Assembly: GCA_007132185.1 (NCBI GenBank)
Contig: SLPC01000012.1
Location: 1 to 45,928, forward strand
Length of the DNA stretch: 45,928 nt
Direction: 5' to 3'
Origin: Anaerolineae bacterium
Lineage (GTDB): Bacteria > Chloroflexota > Anaerolineae > UBA1429
Shown here: positions 16,848 through 23,340 of the stretch, piece after piece
Position numbering within the stretch: position 1 is the first letter of the stretch
Layout: every line of letters starts with the position of its first letter
Notes under the pieces: model-generated
Told to the model about the DNA's origin: nothing
Seen by the model: only the letters and a program-made list of their open reading frames with translations
Databases searched by the model: none
Position numbers and translations under genes: made by a program

Positions 16848-17804
16848 TCAGCCTCCCCCGGCCAGACCAGGCAACCCACCCAGCGATGCAGCGGTGGTGA
16901 CGGCATTGGCGATGGCATAGGAGACCGCTCGAGCGGCCATCTCCATGAGCAAGAGATCGTCATAGGTCTGCTCTCCGGTAGCGAGGCCAAAGAAGGTGTC
17001 CCCATCATAGAGGGTGTGGGCCGGGCGAATAGCGCGTGCCAGGCCGTCGTGGCCCGCCGCCGCCAGCCGATTGGCCCCGGCCACATCCAGCCCAGCATTG
17101 GTCGCCACCACGCCGATGACAGTGTTGCCGGTGGGCGGCTCTGTGACGCTCTCTGGATCCGCTAGCACATCATGAAACCCCGCTTTGTCGGGGCGTCGCG
17201 CCCCGGCCAATATTCTGCCATCGTCGGGATCATGGATATTGCCTATGGCATTGACGGCCGCCAAAGCGCCCACCACAAGCTCCCCATGGCGCAGGCTGGC
17301 CGTACCCAGGCCTCCCTTCATGGCATGCTCCATCCCCAGCAGCTTGCCCACGCTGGCGCCCATGCCGGCGCCCACGTTGCCCTGCCGGGTCTCTATTGCG
17401 CTGGCAGCCCGGGCCGCCGCATGGCCCATGGCTGCATCCGGGCGCGCCGTGGCATCGCCCACGGCCAGATCGAACAGGACGGCCCCGGGCACGATGGGCA
17501 CCCGTATCGTCCCCATCCCATAGCCAATGCCCTGCTCCTCGAGCAAGGCCATAACGCCATCGGCTGCGGCGAGGCCAAAGGCGCTGCCGCCGGTCAATAG
17601 GATGGCGTGTACCTGCTCCACCAGCATGCCAGGCTGGAGCAAGGCAGTCTCGCGGGTGCCGGGCGCACACCCTCTGACCAAGCCGCCGGCCGTGACGCCC
17701 TCGCCACACAGCACGACGGTGCAGCCAGTGAGGCCGACGGGGTCATCGGCATGCCCTACGGACAGCCCCGGCACATCGGTGAGGCTACCGGGGTAGCTTG
17801 CCAT
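16848..17804 (-). CDS. P1-family peptidase (DmpA/BapA-like aminopeptidase)
   Basis: A 318-residue member of the P1 family (peptidase family S58), N-terminal-nucleophile hydrolases that cut themselves into two chains. The predicted nucleophile is T228 in TGNTVIGVV, followed by the conserved VATNAGL; LTGGSAFGLAAADGV and GNVGAGMGA are family motifs in the first chain. Known members (DmpA, BapA) remove N-terminal amino acids and can cleave beta-amino acid amides. It starts at ATG 17804 behind GGGAGG and overlaps coaBC by 20 bases, so it belongs to the CoA operon as its last gene. Because pantothenate is a beta-alanine amide, a role in pantetheine salvage is possible, but this is inference. Confidence 0.88.
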   Translation of the reverse strand: MASYPGSLTDVPGLSVGHADDPVGLTGCTVVLCGEGVTAGGLVRGCAPGTRETALLQPGMLVEQVHAILLTGGSAFGLAAADGVMALLEEQGIGYGMGTIRVPIVPGAVLFDLAVGDATARPDAAMGHAAARAASAIETRQGNVGAGMGASVGKLLGMEHAMKGGLGTASLRHGELVVGALAAVNAIGNIHDPDDGRILAGARRPDKAGFHDVLADPESVTEPPTGNTVIGVVATNAGLDVAGANRLAAAGHDGLARAIRPAHTLYDGDTFFGLATGEQTYDDLLLMEMAARAVSYAIANAVTTAASLGGLPGLAGGG

Positions 17805-19014
17805 AGCGTTCCTCCCATAGCCGGGCGATCTGCAACAGGATGCGCTCGGCTACCTCGAACTTGGACATCAGAGGCAACTCGACCGGCTCGGCGCCTCGCG
17901 CCAGCAGCGTCACACGGTTGTCGAGCGAGCCAAAGCCCGCATCCGTGGCGGTGACGTCATTGGCGGCAATCAGGTCGAGCTGCTTACGTTCCAGCTTCTC
18001 CTGGGCGTTGGCGAGCAGGTTCTCTGTCTCGGCCGCAAACCCAACGACTATCCCTGGCCTGCCATCGGTTCGCGAGGCGGCCACGGCGTCAAGTATGTCC
18101 TCGGTGCGCTCCAGGGCGAGGGTCAACTCGCCGCCAATCTTTTTGATCTTTTGCTCGGCGCGCTGGGCTGGCCGATAGTCCGCCACCGCGGCGGCCATCA
18201 CCAGCACGTCGGTCTCGGCGCGGCGCTCGAGCACCGCCTGTTGCATCTGTGCCGCCGTCTCCACACGCACCAACTCCACGCCCAGCACCGGCTCCAGGCT
18301 CACGTTCGCGCTGATCAGGGTCACGCGGGCGCCCATGTCGCGGGCGGCCTCGGCCAGGGCATAGCCCATGCGGCCTGACGAGCGGTTGCCCAGGTGCCGT
18401 ACCGGGTCCAGGGGCTCCTGGGTGCCTCCTGCCGTAACCACCACCTCGAGGCCCGCCAACGCGCCGTGGCGCCCCAGGGTCTGGCGGATAGCGGCCAGCA
18501 GCTCGGGCGTGTCTACCAAGCGGCCCCGACCCATGCGACCCGAGGCCAGGCGGCCCGCGCCCGGCCCGACCACGACGGCACCCCGCTCGGTCAGGCGGGC
18601 CACGTTCTCCAAGGTTGTCGGATGCTCCCACATCTCGGCGTCCATGGCGGGGGCCAGAACGAGGGGCGCCATACTGGACAACACCGTGGTGGTCAAAAGG
18701 TTATCGGCGATGCCCACGGCGAGCTTGGCCAGCGTGTTGGCCGTCGCCGGCGCGATGATGATCAGGTCGGCCTTTTTCGCCAGAGAGATGTGGGCCATAT
18801 CCATGCTGTCCAGCAGTTGGAACATGTCGATGCAGACAGGGCGCCGGCTCAGAGTCTGAAAGGGTAGCGGCGTGATAAACTCGAGGGTCGCTTCGGTCAT
18901 GATGACGTCCACGCTGGCTCCGGCCTGCACCAGCTTGCTGCACAGGTCGACCGCCTTGTAGCACGCGATCCCGCCGGTGACGCCCAGCACAATGCTCTTG
19001 CCCTCTAGTATCAT
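17785..19014 (-). CDS. coaBC: Bifunctional phosphopantothenoylcysteine decarboxylase / phosphopantothenate-cysteine ligase
   Basis: A 409-residue fusion catalysing steps two and three of CoA synthesis: ligation of cysteine to 4'-phosphopantothenate, then FMN-dependent decarboxylation to 4'-phosphopantetheine. The CoaC half (about 1-180) has GVTGGIACYKA, the ATANTLAKLAVGIADN segment and PAMDAEMW, a variant of the usual PAMN motif. The CoaB half has TAGGTQEPLDPVR, ISANVSL, MAAAVADYRP and the lysine-rich KIKK. Its ATG overlaps the coaX stop by four bases, so the pair is translationally coupled. Confidence 0.96.
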   Translation of the reverse strand: MILEGKSIVLGVTGGIACYKAVDLCSKLVQAGASVDVIMTEATLEFITPLPFQTLSRRPVCIDMFQLLDSMDMAHISLAKKADLIIIAPATANTLAKLAVGIADNLLTTTVLSSMAPLVLAPAMDAEMWEHPTTLENVARLTERGAVVVGPGAGRLASGRMGRGRLVDTPELLAAIRQTLGRHGALAGLEVVVTAGGTQEPLDPVRHLGNRSSGRMGYALAEAARDMGARVTLISANVSLEPVLGVELVRVETAAQMQQAVLERRAETDVLVMAAAVADYRPAQRAEQKIKKIGGELTLALERTEDILDAVAASRTDGRPGIVVGFAAETENLLANAQEKLERKQLDLIAANDVTATDAGFGSLDNRVTLLARGAEPVELPLMSKFEVAERILLQIARLWEERYGKLPR

Positions 19015-19784
19015 GTTGAGCCTCGATTCAGTTCATAGATCAAGCGCAGACCCTTGAGGGTGAGCCAGAGATCCACATGCTCGATGACCGATGTCTCCCG
19101 CGCGACGACCTCGGCCAGCCCACCGGTGGCGATGACGCGCATATCATCGCCCAGCTCGCGCCGGAAGCGCGCTACCATGCCCTCGACCAGGCCCACATAG
19201 CCAAACAGGATGCCCGAGCGCATGGCGTCCACCGTATTACCGCCAATGGCTCTGGGAGGGCGCTGCAGGTCGATGCGCGGCAACCGGGCCGTGCGCAGGA
19301 ACAGTGCCTCGGCGGCCACGCGCACACCGGGTGCGATGGCCCCGCCCAGATATTCGCCCCTGGCAGACAGGGCGTCAAAGGTCGTGCCGGTGCCAAAGTC
19401 CACGATACAGGCTGGGCCGCCATAGAGGCGAAAGGCGGCGGCCACATTGGCCACGCGGTCGGCGCCCACCTCTTGAGGGCGATCATAGCGGATATCGACG
19501 CCGGTCTTGGTGCCCGTGTCCACGATGAGGGGATCGGCGTCCAAATAGTCCTCCACCAACTCACGAAAGCGATCGGTCAGAGGCGGCACCACACTGGCCA
19601 GGATCACGTCGTCCACATCGTCGAAATCGAGGCCGGCATGATGCAGCAGACTCATCAGGAGCATGGCGTACTCGTCCGGCATGCGCTCGTGGTTGGTACT
19701 GATGCGCCAGTGGGTGAGCAGTTCCTGCTCGCGGTAGAGCCCCATGACGATATTGGTGTTGCCGATATCAATGCATAGCAACAT
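19011..19784 (-). CDS. coaX: Type III pantothenate kinase
   Basis: A 257-residue kinase of the ASKHA fold that phosphorylates pantothenate, the first step of CoA synthesis; type III enzymes are not inhibited by CoA. Motifs seen: DIGNTNIVMG at the N-terminus, GADRVANVAAA, the FGTGTTFDALS phosphate loop, and GGAIAPGVRVAAEAL. The ATG follows GGGAGG. It lies 29 bases behind an ECF transporter S component and overlaps coaBC by four bases, linking vitamin uptake with its use. Confidence 0.96.
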   Translation of the reverse strand: MLLCIDIGNTNIVMGLYREQELLTHWRISTNHERMPDEYAMLLMSLLHHAGLDFDDVDDVILASVVPPLTDRFRELVEDYLDADPLIVDTGTKTGVDIRYDRPQEVGADRVANVAAAFRLYGGPACIVDFGTGTTFDALSARGEYLGGAIAPGVRVAAEALFLRTARLPRIDLQRPPRAIGGNTVDAMRSGILFGYVGLVEGMVARFRRELGDDMRVIATGGLAEVVARETSVIEHVDLWLTLKGLRLIYELNRGST

Positions 19785-19813
19785 CGCTCTTCCTCCCTAG
19801 ATCTGCGGCGGCG

Positions 19814-20527
19814 CTAGATGCGCGACCCGCGTTGGCGGGTGCCGATCTGGCGAATGGCGCCTACGACAATGACAACGACGATGGCCGACACGACGGCCTC
19901 GGGTATGCCCTGGCTCAGGCCAATGCCAAAGGCCACCTCGGTGGTGATCCCTGGTATCTGCCGCAGCACGGCAGCGGTCAGCACGAGTACCGTATTGGTG
20001 AGAGAGCCTGCAATGCCCGCCGCTGCCAGGCTCACGACGGCGACCTCCTGCCGGCGCAGCCAAACGGCAACCAATACAGCGCCGATAATGGTCACTACGG
20101 CTACGGCGATGCCCAGCCACAGGTAGGCCTGGGCGATCTCGTAGGCGGCGTACAGGATAAAGGCTGTCACCAGAGCCAGCAGGACGGTCAGTGTGGTTGG
20201 GCTGCTGCGACGGAGACCCTGGTATACCCAGGCCGCAACCACGCCGATCAGGAGCCGCGGCAAGATGATGACAAAGGGGTCCTTGACCGGCACAAGGGGG
20301 CTGAGAAAGCTGGCAATACCAAAGCTGAGCGATACGATCAGCCCCACCAACGGCCCCTCGAGGATGCCGGCGATGATCGCCGGGATGTGGGCGATGGTTG
20401 CGCTGCCGGCCGGGGTAGGCACGACGATGAATCCTACTGGCGTCAGGGCCAGCAACAGTGTGATGGCTGACAGGAGCCCCGCGGTGATGATACTGCGAAT
20501 CCGTACGTCCTGTGCTTCTGGTTGCAT
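19814..20527 (-). CDS. ECF transporter S component, probable pantothenate-specific (PanT-like)
   Basis: A 237-residue hydrophobic protein with about six membrane helices. The motif ATIAHIPAIIAGILEGPLVG, followed by SFGIASFLSPL, matches substrate-binding S components of energy-coupling-factor vitamin transporters. Its substrate is not fixed by sequence alone, but it lies between ecfT and coaX, and PanT-type S components belong to this same family, so pantothenate uptake is the best guess. AAAGGA precedes the ATG. Confidence 0.82.
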   Translation of the reverse strand: MQPEAQDVRIRSIITAGLLSAITLLLALTPVGFIVVPTPAGSATIAHIPAIIAGILEGPLVGLIVSLSFGIASFLSPLVPVKDPFVIILPRLLIGVVAAWVYQGLRRSSPTTLTVLLALVTAFILYAAYEIAQAYLWLGIAVAVVTIIGAVLVAVWLRRQEVAVVSLAAAGIAGSLTNTVLVLTAAVLRQIPGITTEVAFGIGLSQGIPEAVVSAIVVVIVVGAIRQIGTRQRGSRI

Positions 20528-20559
20528 GTTCGATCCTTTCTTGGGAAAAACGAGCCTGC

Positions 20560-21402
20560 TCAGGCGATGCCTCCGCGCTGCGCCGCCAGCACGGCGAACA
20601 GCAACAGGGCCGCTAGAGTAACGACGAGATAATCCTTGGGTCGGTAGGTCGGCTGGTTGAGGCGTGTGCGACCGCGGCCGCCCTGGTAGCAGCGGGCCTG
20701 CATGGCCAGGCTCAGCTCATCGACGCGCCGAAACAGATCAACGAACAGGGGCACGACCAGATTGCCCATGGTGCGCACATTGTCCAGCAGCTTCCAGCGG
20801 CTACGGGGCTCTAGCGAGACACCTCGGGCGCGCTGGGCCAGCATGATGCTTTCCAGGGTCTCGCCAAAGATGGGCATGAACCGCAGGGCGATGCTTCCCA
20901 CCAGGGCCAGCTCATGTCCTGGCAGGCCAATAGCGTTCAGCGGTCTTAGAAGCAGCTCGATGGCTGACGAGAGGCCGCTGCTGCTCGTGGTGCTGGTCAG
21001 TAGCGTCACGAGCAGAACCAGATTCACGAGGCGCACCAGCGAGGTGAGGGCTATCACCAGACGCAGAACTATGGGGGGGAGCGTCAGGCTGATCGTACCA
21101 TTCCCCGCCACGTTCGGCGCTCCAGCGAACAGGAACTGGAACAGGGCCAGCACGGCGAACACGGGCAAGAGCGGCCTCAGCGGCGCAAAGAGAAACCGCC
21201 AGGGAATGCGCGCCAGGGCCGCCATTAGCAACACTGCGGCTAGCAGAGCCAGATGAATCAATTGGCCCGTGGCGAGGACCATGGCGATGACGATGAGCCC
21301 TGCTGATAACAGCTTGGCACGGGGGTCCAACCGATGGATGGTCGAATCGGTGGGGATATAGTGGCCGATACTGGCATATCTCAGGCCTTGAGCGCTTGCC
21401 AT
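20560..21402 (-). CDS. ecfT: ECF transporter transmembrane protein EcfT
   Basis: A 280-residue membrane protein that couples the two ATPases to the S component. Five or so helices, with the coupling-helix signatures AQRARGV near the middle and AMQARCYQGGRG toward the C-terminus; the second departs slightly from the usual Ala-Arg-Gly. The ATG at 21402 sits four bases after AGGAGG and overlaps ecfA2 by 22 bases. Confidence 0.92.
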   Translation of the reverse strand: MASAQGLRYASIGHYIPTDSTIHRLDPRAKLLSAGLIVIAMVLATGQLIHLALLAAVLLMAALARIPWRFLFAPLRPLLPVFAVLALFQFLFAGAPNVAGNGTISLTLPPIVLRLVIALTSLVRLVNLVLLVTLLTSTTSSSGLSSAIELLLRPLNAIGLPGHELALVGSIALRFMPIFGETLESIMLAQRARGVSLEPRSRWKLLDNVRTMGNLVVPLFVDLFRRVDELSLAMQARCYQGGRGRTRLNQPTYRPKDYLVVTLAALLLFAVLAAQRGGIA

Positions 21403-22244
21403 ATCGCCTCCTCGGCCTCGCCGGCAGTCAACGGCTCGCCTGGCACAGCCACACCGGCCGCACGTAGACGCTCGACGGCATGCACCACCGGGGGGCGCAG
21501 CAGCCCGTACTGCTCCAGCGGTTCGTTAGCGTAAAAGACCTCGCGCGGCGTGCCCTGGGCCACGGTGCGCCCCTGTGCCAGCACCGTCACCTGGTCGGCG
21601 AGCTCTGCCACCTCGCTCATGTCATTGGAAACGATCAGGACCGTGAGCCCCTGCTCGTCGCATAGGCGGCGCAGCAGAGCATGGATGCGGTGGCGACCTT
21701 CGGGGTCGAGGCCGGTGGTTGCCTCGTCGAGGATCAGCAGCTCGGGCCGCATGGCCAGCACGCCCGCCAAGGCGGCGCGCCGCATTTCGCCGCCGCTCAG
21801 GGTAAAGGTGGCGCGGTCCTTGAAGGCATCGAAATCGAGCCCCACGAGCTGCATCGCCTGGCGCACCCGCTCGCGCAGGGCCTCGCCCTCCAGGCCCAGT
21901 TGGCGCGGGCCATAGGCGATATCGTCGCCCACAAAGCGCTCGAATAGCTGGTGATGCGGATGCTGAAAGACCAGCCCTACCTCGCGGCGTAGCACCTCCA
22001 GGCTCACCGAGGGGTCGGCCAGGTCCCGACCGAACACCAGGACGCTTCCATAGTCGATGGGGCGCTGCAAGCCGTTGATGAACGAGACCAGGGTCGTCTT
22101 GCCGGCGCCGCCCGCGCCGATCAGGGCCCCGATCTGTCCACGGTGGAGCGTCAGATTCGCGCCGCGTAGAGCGGGCGTCGCCATTGGCGTGCGGGCCAGG
22201 TGCGTGTGCACCAGATTCCGGATGGCTACTATGGTTTCGCTCAT
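21381..22244 (-). CDS. ecfA2: ECF transporter ATPase EcfA2
   Basis: A 287-residue ABC ATPase, one of the paired energising subunits. Walker A is GAGGAGKTT (residues 43-51), the signature LSGGEMRRAALAG, and Walker B LLILDEAT. The Q-loop reads VFQHPHHQLF, typical of EcfA. The start is the ATG at 22244, which overlaps the ecfA1 stop as ATGA; a longer frame start at 22385 lies inside ecfA1 and is rejected. Confidence 0.93.
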   Translation of the reverse strand: MSETIVAIRNLVHTHLARTPMATPALRGANLTLHRGQIGALIGAGGAGKTTLVSFINGLQRPIDYGSVLVFGRDLADPSVSLEVLRREVGLVFQHPHHQLFERFVGDDIAYGPRQLGLEGEALRERVRQAMQLVGLDFDAFKDRATFTLSGGEMRRAALAGVLAMRPELLILDEATTGLDPEGRHRIHALLRRLCDEQGLTVLIVSNDMSEVAELADQVTVLAQGRTVAQGTPREVFYANEPLEQYGLLRPPVVHAVERLRAAGVAVPGEPLTAGEAEEAIWQALKA

Positions 22245-23089
22245 CGGGCACGCTCCCGATAGGCGACACAGGCCTCCACCAGGCCGCCCACATGCAGGAT
22301 GTCGCTGGGGAGCGCCACGCCGCGGCTGACCAGGCCTTGGGCGATGCGCGTCGGCATGGGCAATTGGAGCCCGGCGCGCTGGCACAGATCGCTTTGGGCA
22401 AAAAGGGGCGCGGGGGCATCCAGCGCAGCCACGCGGCCCTGATCCAGCACGAGAACCCGATCGGCCTGGGCGGCCTCTTCCATGAAATGGGTGACATTGA
22501 TCAGGGCCATGCCTCGATCCTGGAGCGCACAGACGGTGTCCATCACCTGCTCTCGGCCCACGGGGTCCAGCATGGCGGTGGCCTCATCGAGGATCAGGCA
22601 GCGTGGCTCCATGGCCAGGGTGCTGGCGATGGCAAGCTTGGCTTTTTGCCCGGCAGAAAGATAACGGGGATCGCGGTCTCGCGGGGCATCCAGGGTCACG
22701 GCCTCTAGGGCCGCGTCCACCCGGCGGCGCAGCTCGGGGCGCGGCACGCCGAGGTTCTCGGGACCAAAGGCGATCTCCTCCTCGATGGACGTGGTGACGA
22801 ACTGGTTGTCGGGGTTCTGAAACACCATCCCAATGCAGGAACGTATGGCAATCCAGGCCGAGCGGTGGCGGGTGTTCTGGTCCAGGGCCCAGACGTTGCC
22901 CTGGGTAGGCATCAGCAGCGCGTTCAAGCACTTGGCCAACGTGGACTTGCCCGAGCCATTGCGTCCGACGACCGCCAGGTGCTCGCCCTCGCCCAGGGTA
23001 AGACTGACCCCCCGCAGTGCAGGGATGGCCCCTTCGTCATCGGGATTGTAGGTCAGGTGTAGATTCTCTACGCGAATGAGGCTTGCCAC
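22241..23089 (-). CDS. ecfA1: ECF transporter ATPase EcfA1
   Basis: A 282-residue ABC ATPase. Walker A is GRNGSGKST (residues 42-50), the Q-loop VFQNPDNQFV, the signature LSAGQKAKLAIAS (usual LSGGQ) and Walker B CLILDEAT. The gene begins at GTG 23089 after GAGGG. It is the first gene of the seven-gene ECF-CoA operon and follows a structured leader with a terminator. Confidence 0.93.
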   Translation of the reverse strand: MASLIRVENLHLTYNPDDEGAIPALRGVSLTLGEGEHLAVVGRNGSGKSTLAKCLNALLMPTQGNVWALDQNTRHRSAWIAIRSCIGMVFQNPDNQFVTTSIEEEIAFGPENLGVPRPELRRRVDAALEAVTLDAPRDRDPRYLSAGQKAKLAIASTLAMEPRCLILDEATAMLDPVGREQVMDTVCALQDRGMALINVTHFMEEAAQADRVLVLDQGRVAALDAPAPLFAQSDLCQRAGLQLPMPTRIAQGLVSRGVALPSDILHVGGLVEACVAYRERAR

Positions 23090-23251
23090 CTACCATGCCC
23101 TCACAAAAAAAGCCCGTCGCGCGACGACGCACGAGGGCAGTCTGAGGAGATGGGCCTCAGCGCAACCTATCCTGCCGTCTCGGTCGCAACGCGATCCAAG
23201 CGACGATCTGTAGACTCGAACTAGAGGCTAGGCGCCTTGCGGTCACCTGCA
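23090..23251 (-). ncRNA. Structured 5' leader of the ECF-CoA operon (candidate riboswitch or attenuator)
   Basis: No protein frame occupies this interval. Read on the minus strand from the predicted start near 23251, it shows a GTCGC/GCGAC hairpin (23204-23200 with 23187-23183), then a stem of GGCAG/CTGCC (23176-23172 with 23140-23136) that encloses a 6-bp CTGAGG/CCTCAG hairpin (23160-23155 with 23147-23142). The last arm shares three bases with the base of the terminator at 23112-23138, so the two folds exclude each other. I recognise no known riboswitch core. The pan RNA motif, known to me as associated with pantothenate genes, should be compared. Confidence 0.55.
23105..23138 (-). terminator. 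Intrinsic terminator within the ECF-CoA leader
   Basis: On the minus strand an 11-bp stem (one bulge, one G-U pair) spans 23138-23112 with a 4-base loop and is followed by seven T residues (23111-23105), only about 15 bases before the ecfA1 start codon. A terminator here must be conditional if the operon is to be expressed. Confidence 0.75.
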
Positions 23252-23257
23252 TGAAAC

Positions 23258-23286
23258 AGTGTACAACCAACTGGTGCAGAGTGCAA
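23258..23286 (-). promoter_or_regulatory. Promoter of the ECF-CoA operon
   Basis: Minus-strand TTGCAC (23286-23281) and TACACT (23263-23258) with a 17-base spacer. Transcription would begin near 23251, giving a leader of about 160 nt. Confidence 0.6.
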
Positions 23287-23289
23287 ACA

Positions 23290-23331
23290 GCAGATGCAGC
23301 CGGAAACGCCCTTGTCTCTGGCTGCATCTGC
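23290..23331 (-). terminator. Terminator after the FtsX-like permease gene
   Basis: A perfect 12-bp inverted repeat (23290-23301 and 23320-23331) with an 18-base loop starts 9 bases after the permease stop. On the minus strand it is followed by a short TGTTTG, so it is only moderately terminator-like. Confidence 0.6.
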
Positions 23332-23340
23332 AGGGACGGG

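Noticed and set aside
23135-23160. Partial B12-box-like sequence in the ECF leader
   Set aside because: It resembles the box only on the plus strand, whereas the operon is transcribed from the minus strand, and the rest of a cobalamin riboswitch is missing.
23205-23235. tRNA-like GTTCGAGTC near the ECF leader
   Set aside because: No matching T stem, anticodon arm or acceptor stem can be folded around it.
23228-23250. T-box-like GGTGACCGC in the ECF leader
   Set aside because: It differs from the T-box consensus and is about 90 bases or more from the terminator, whereas a T-box lies directly next to it.
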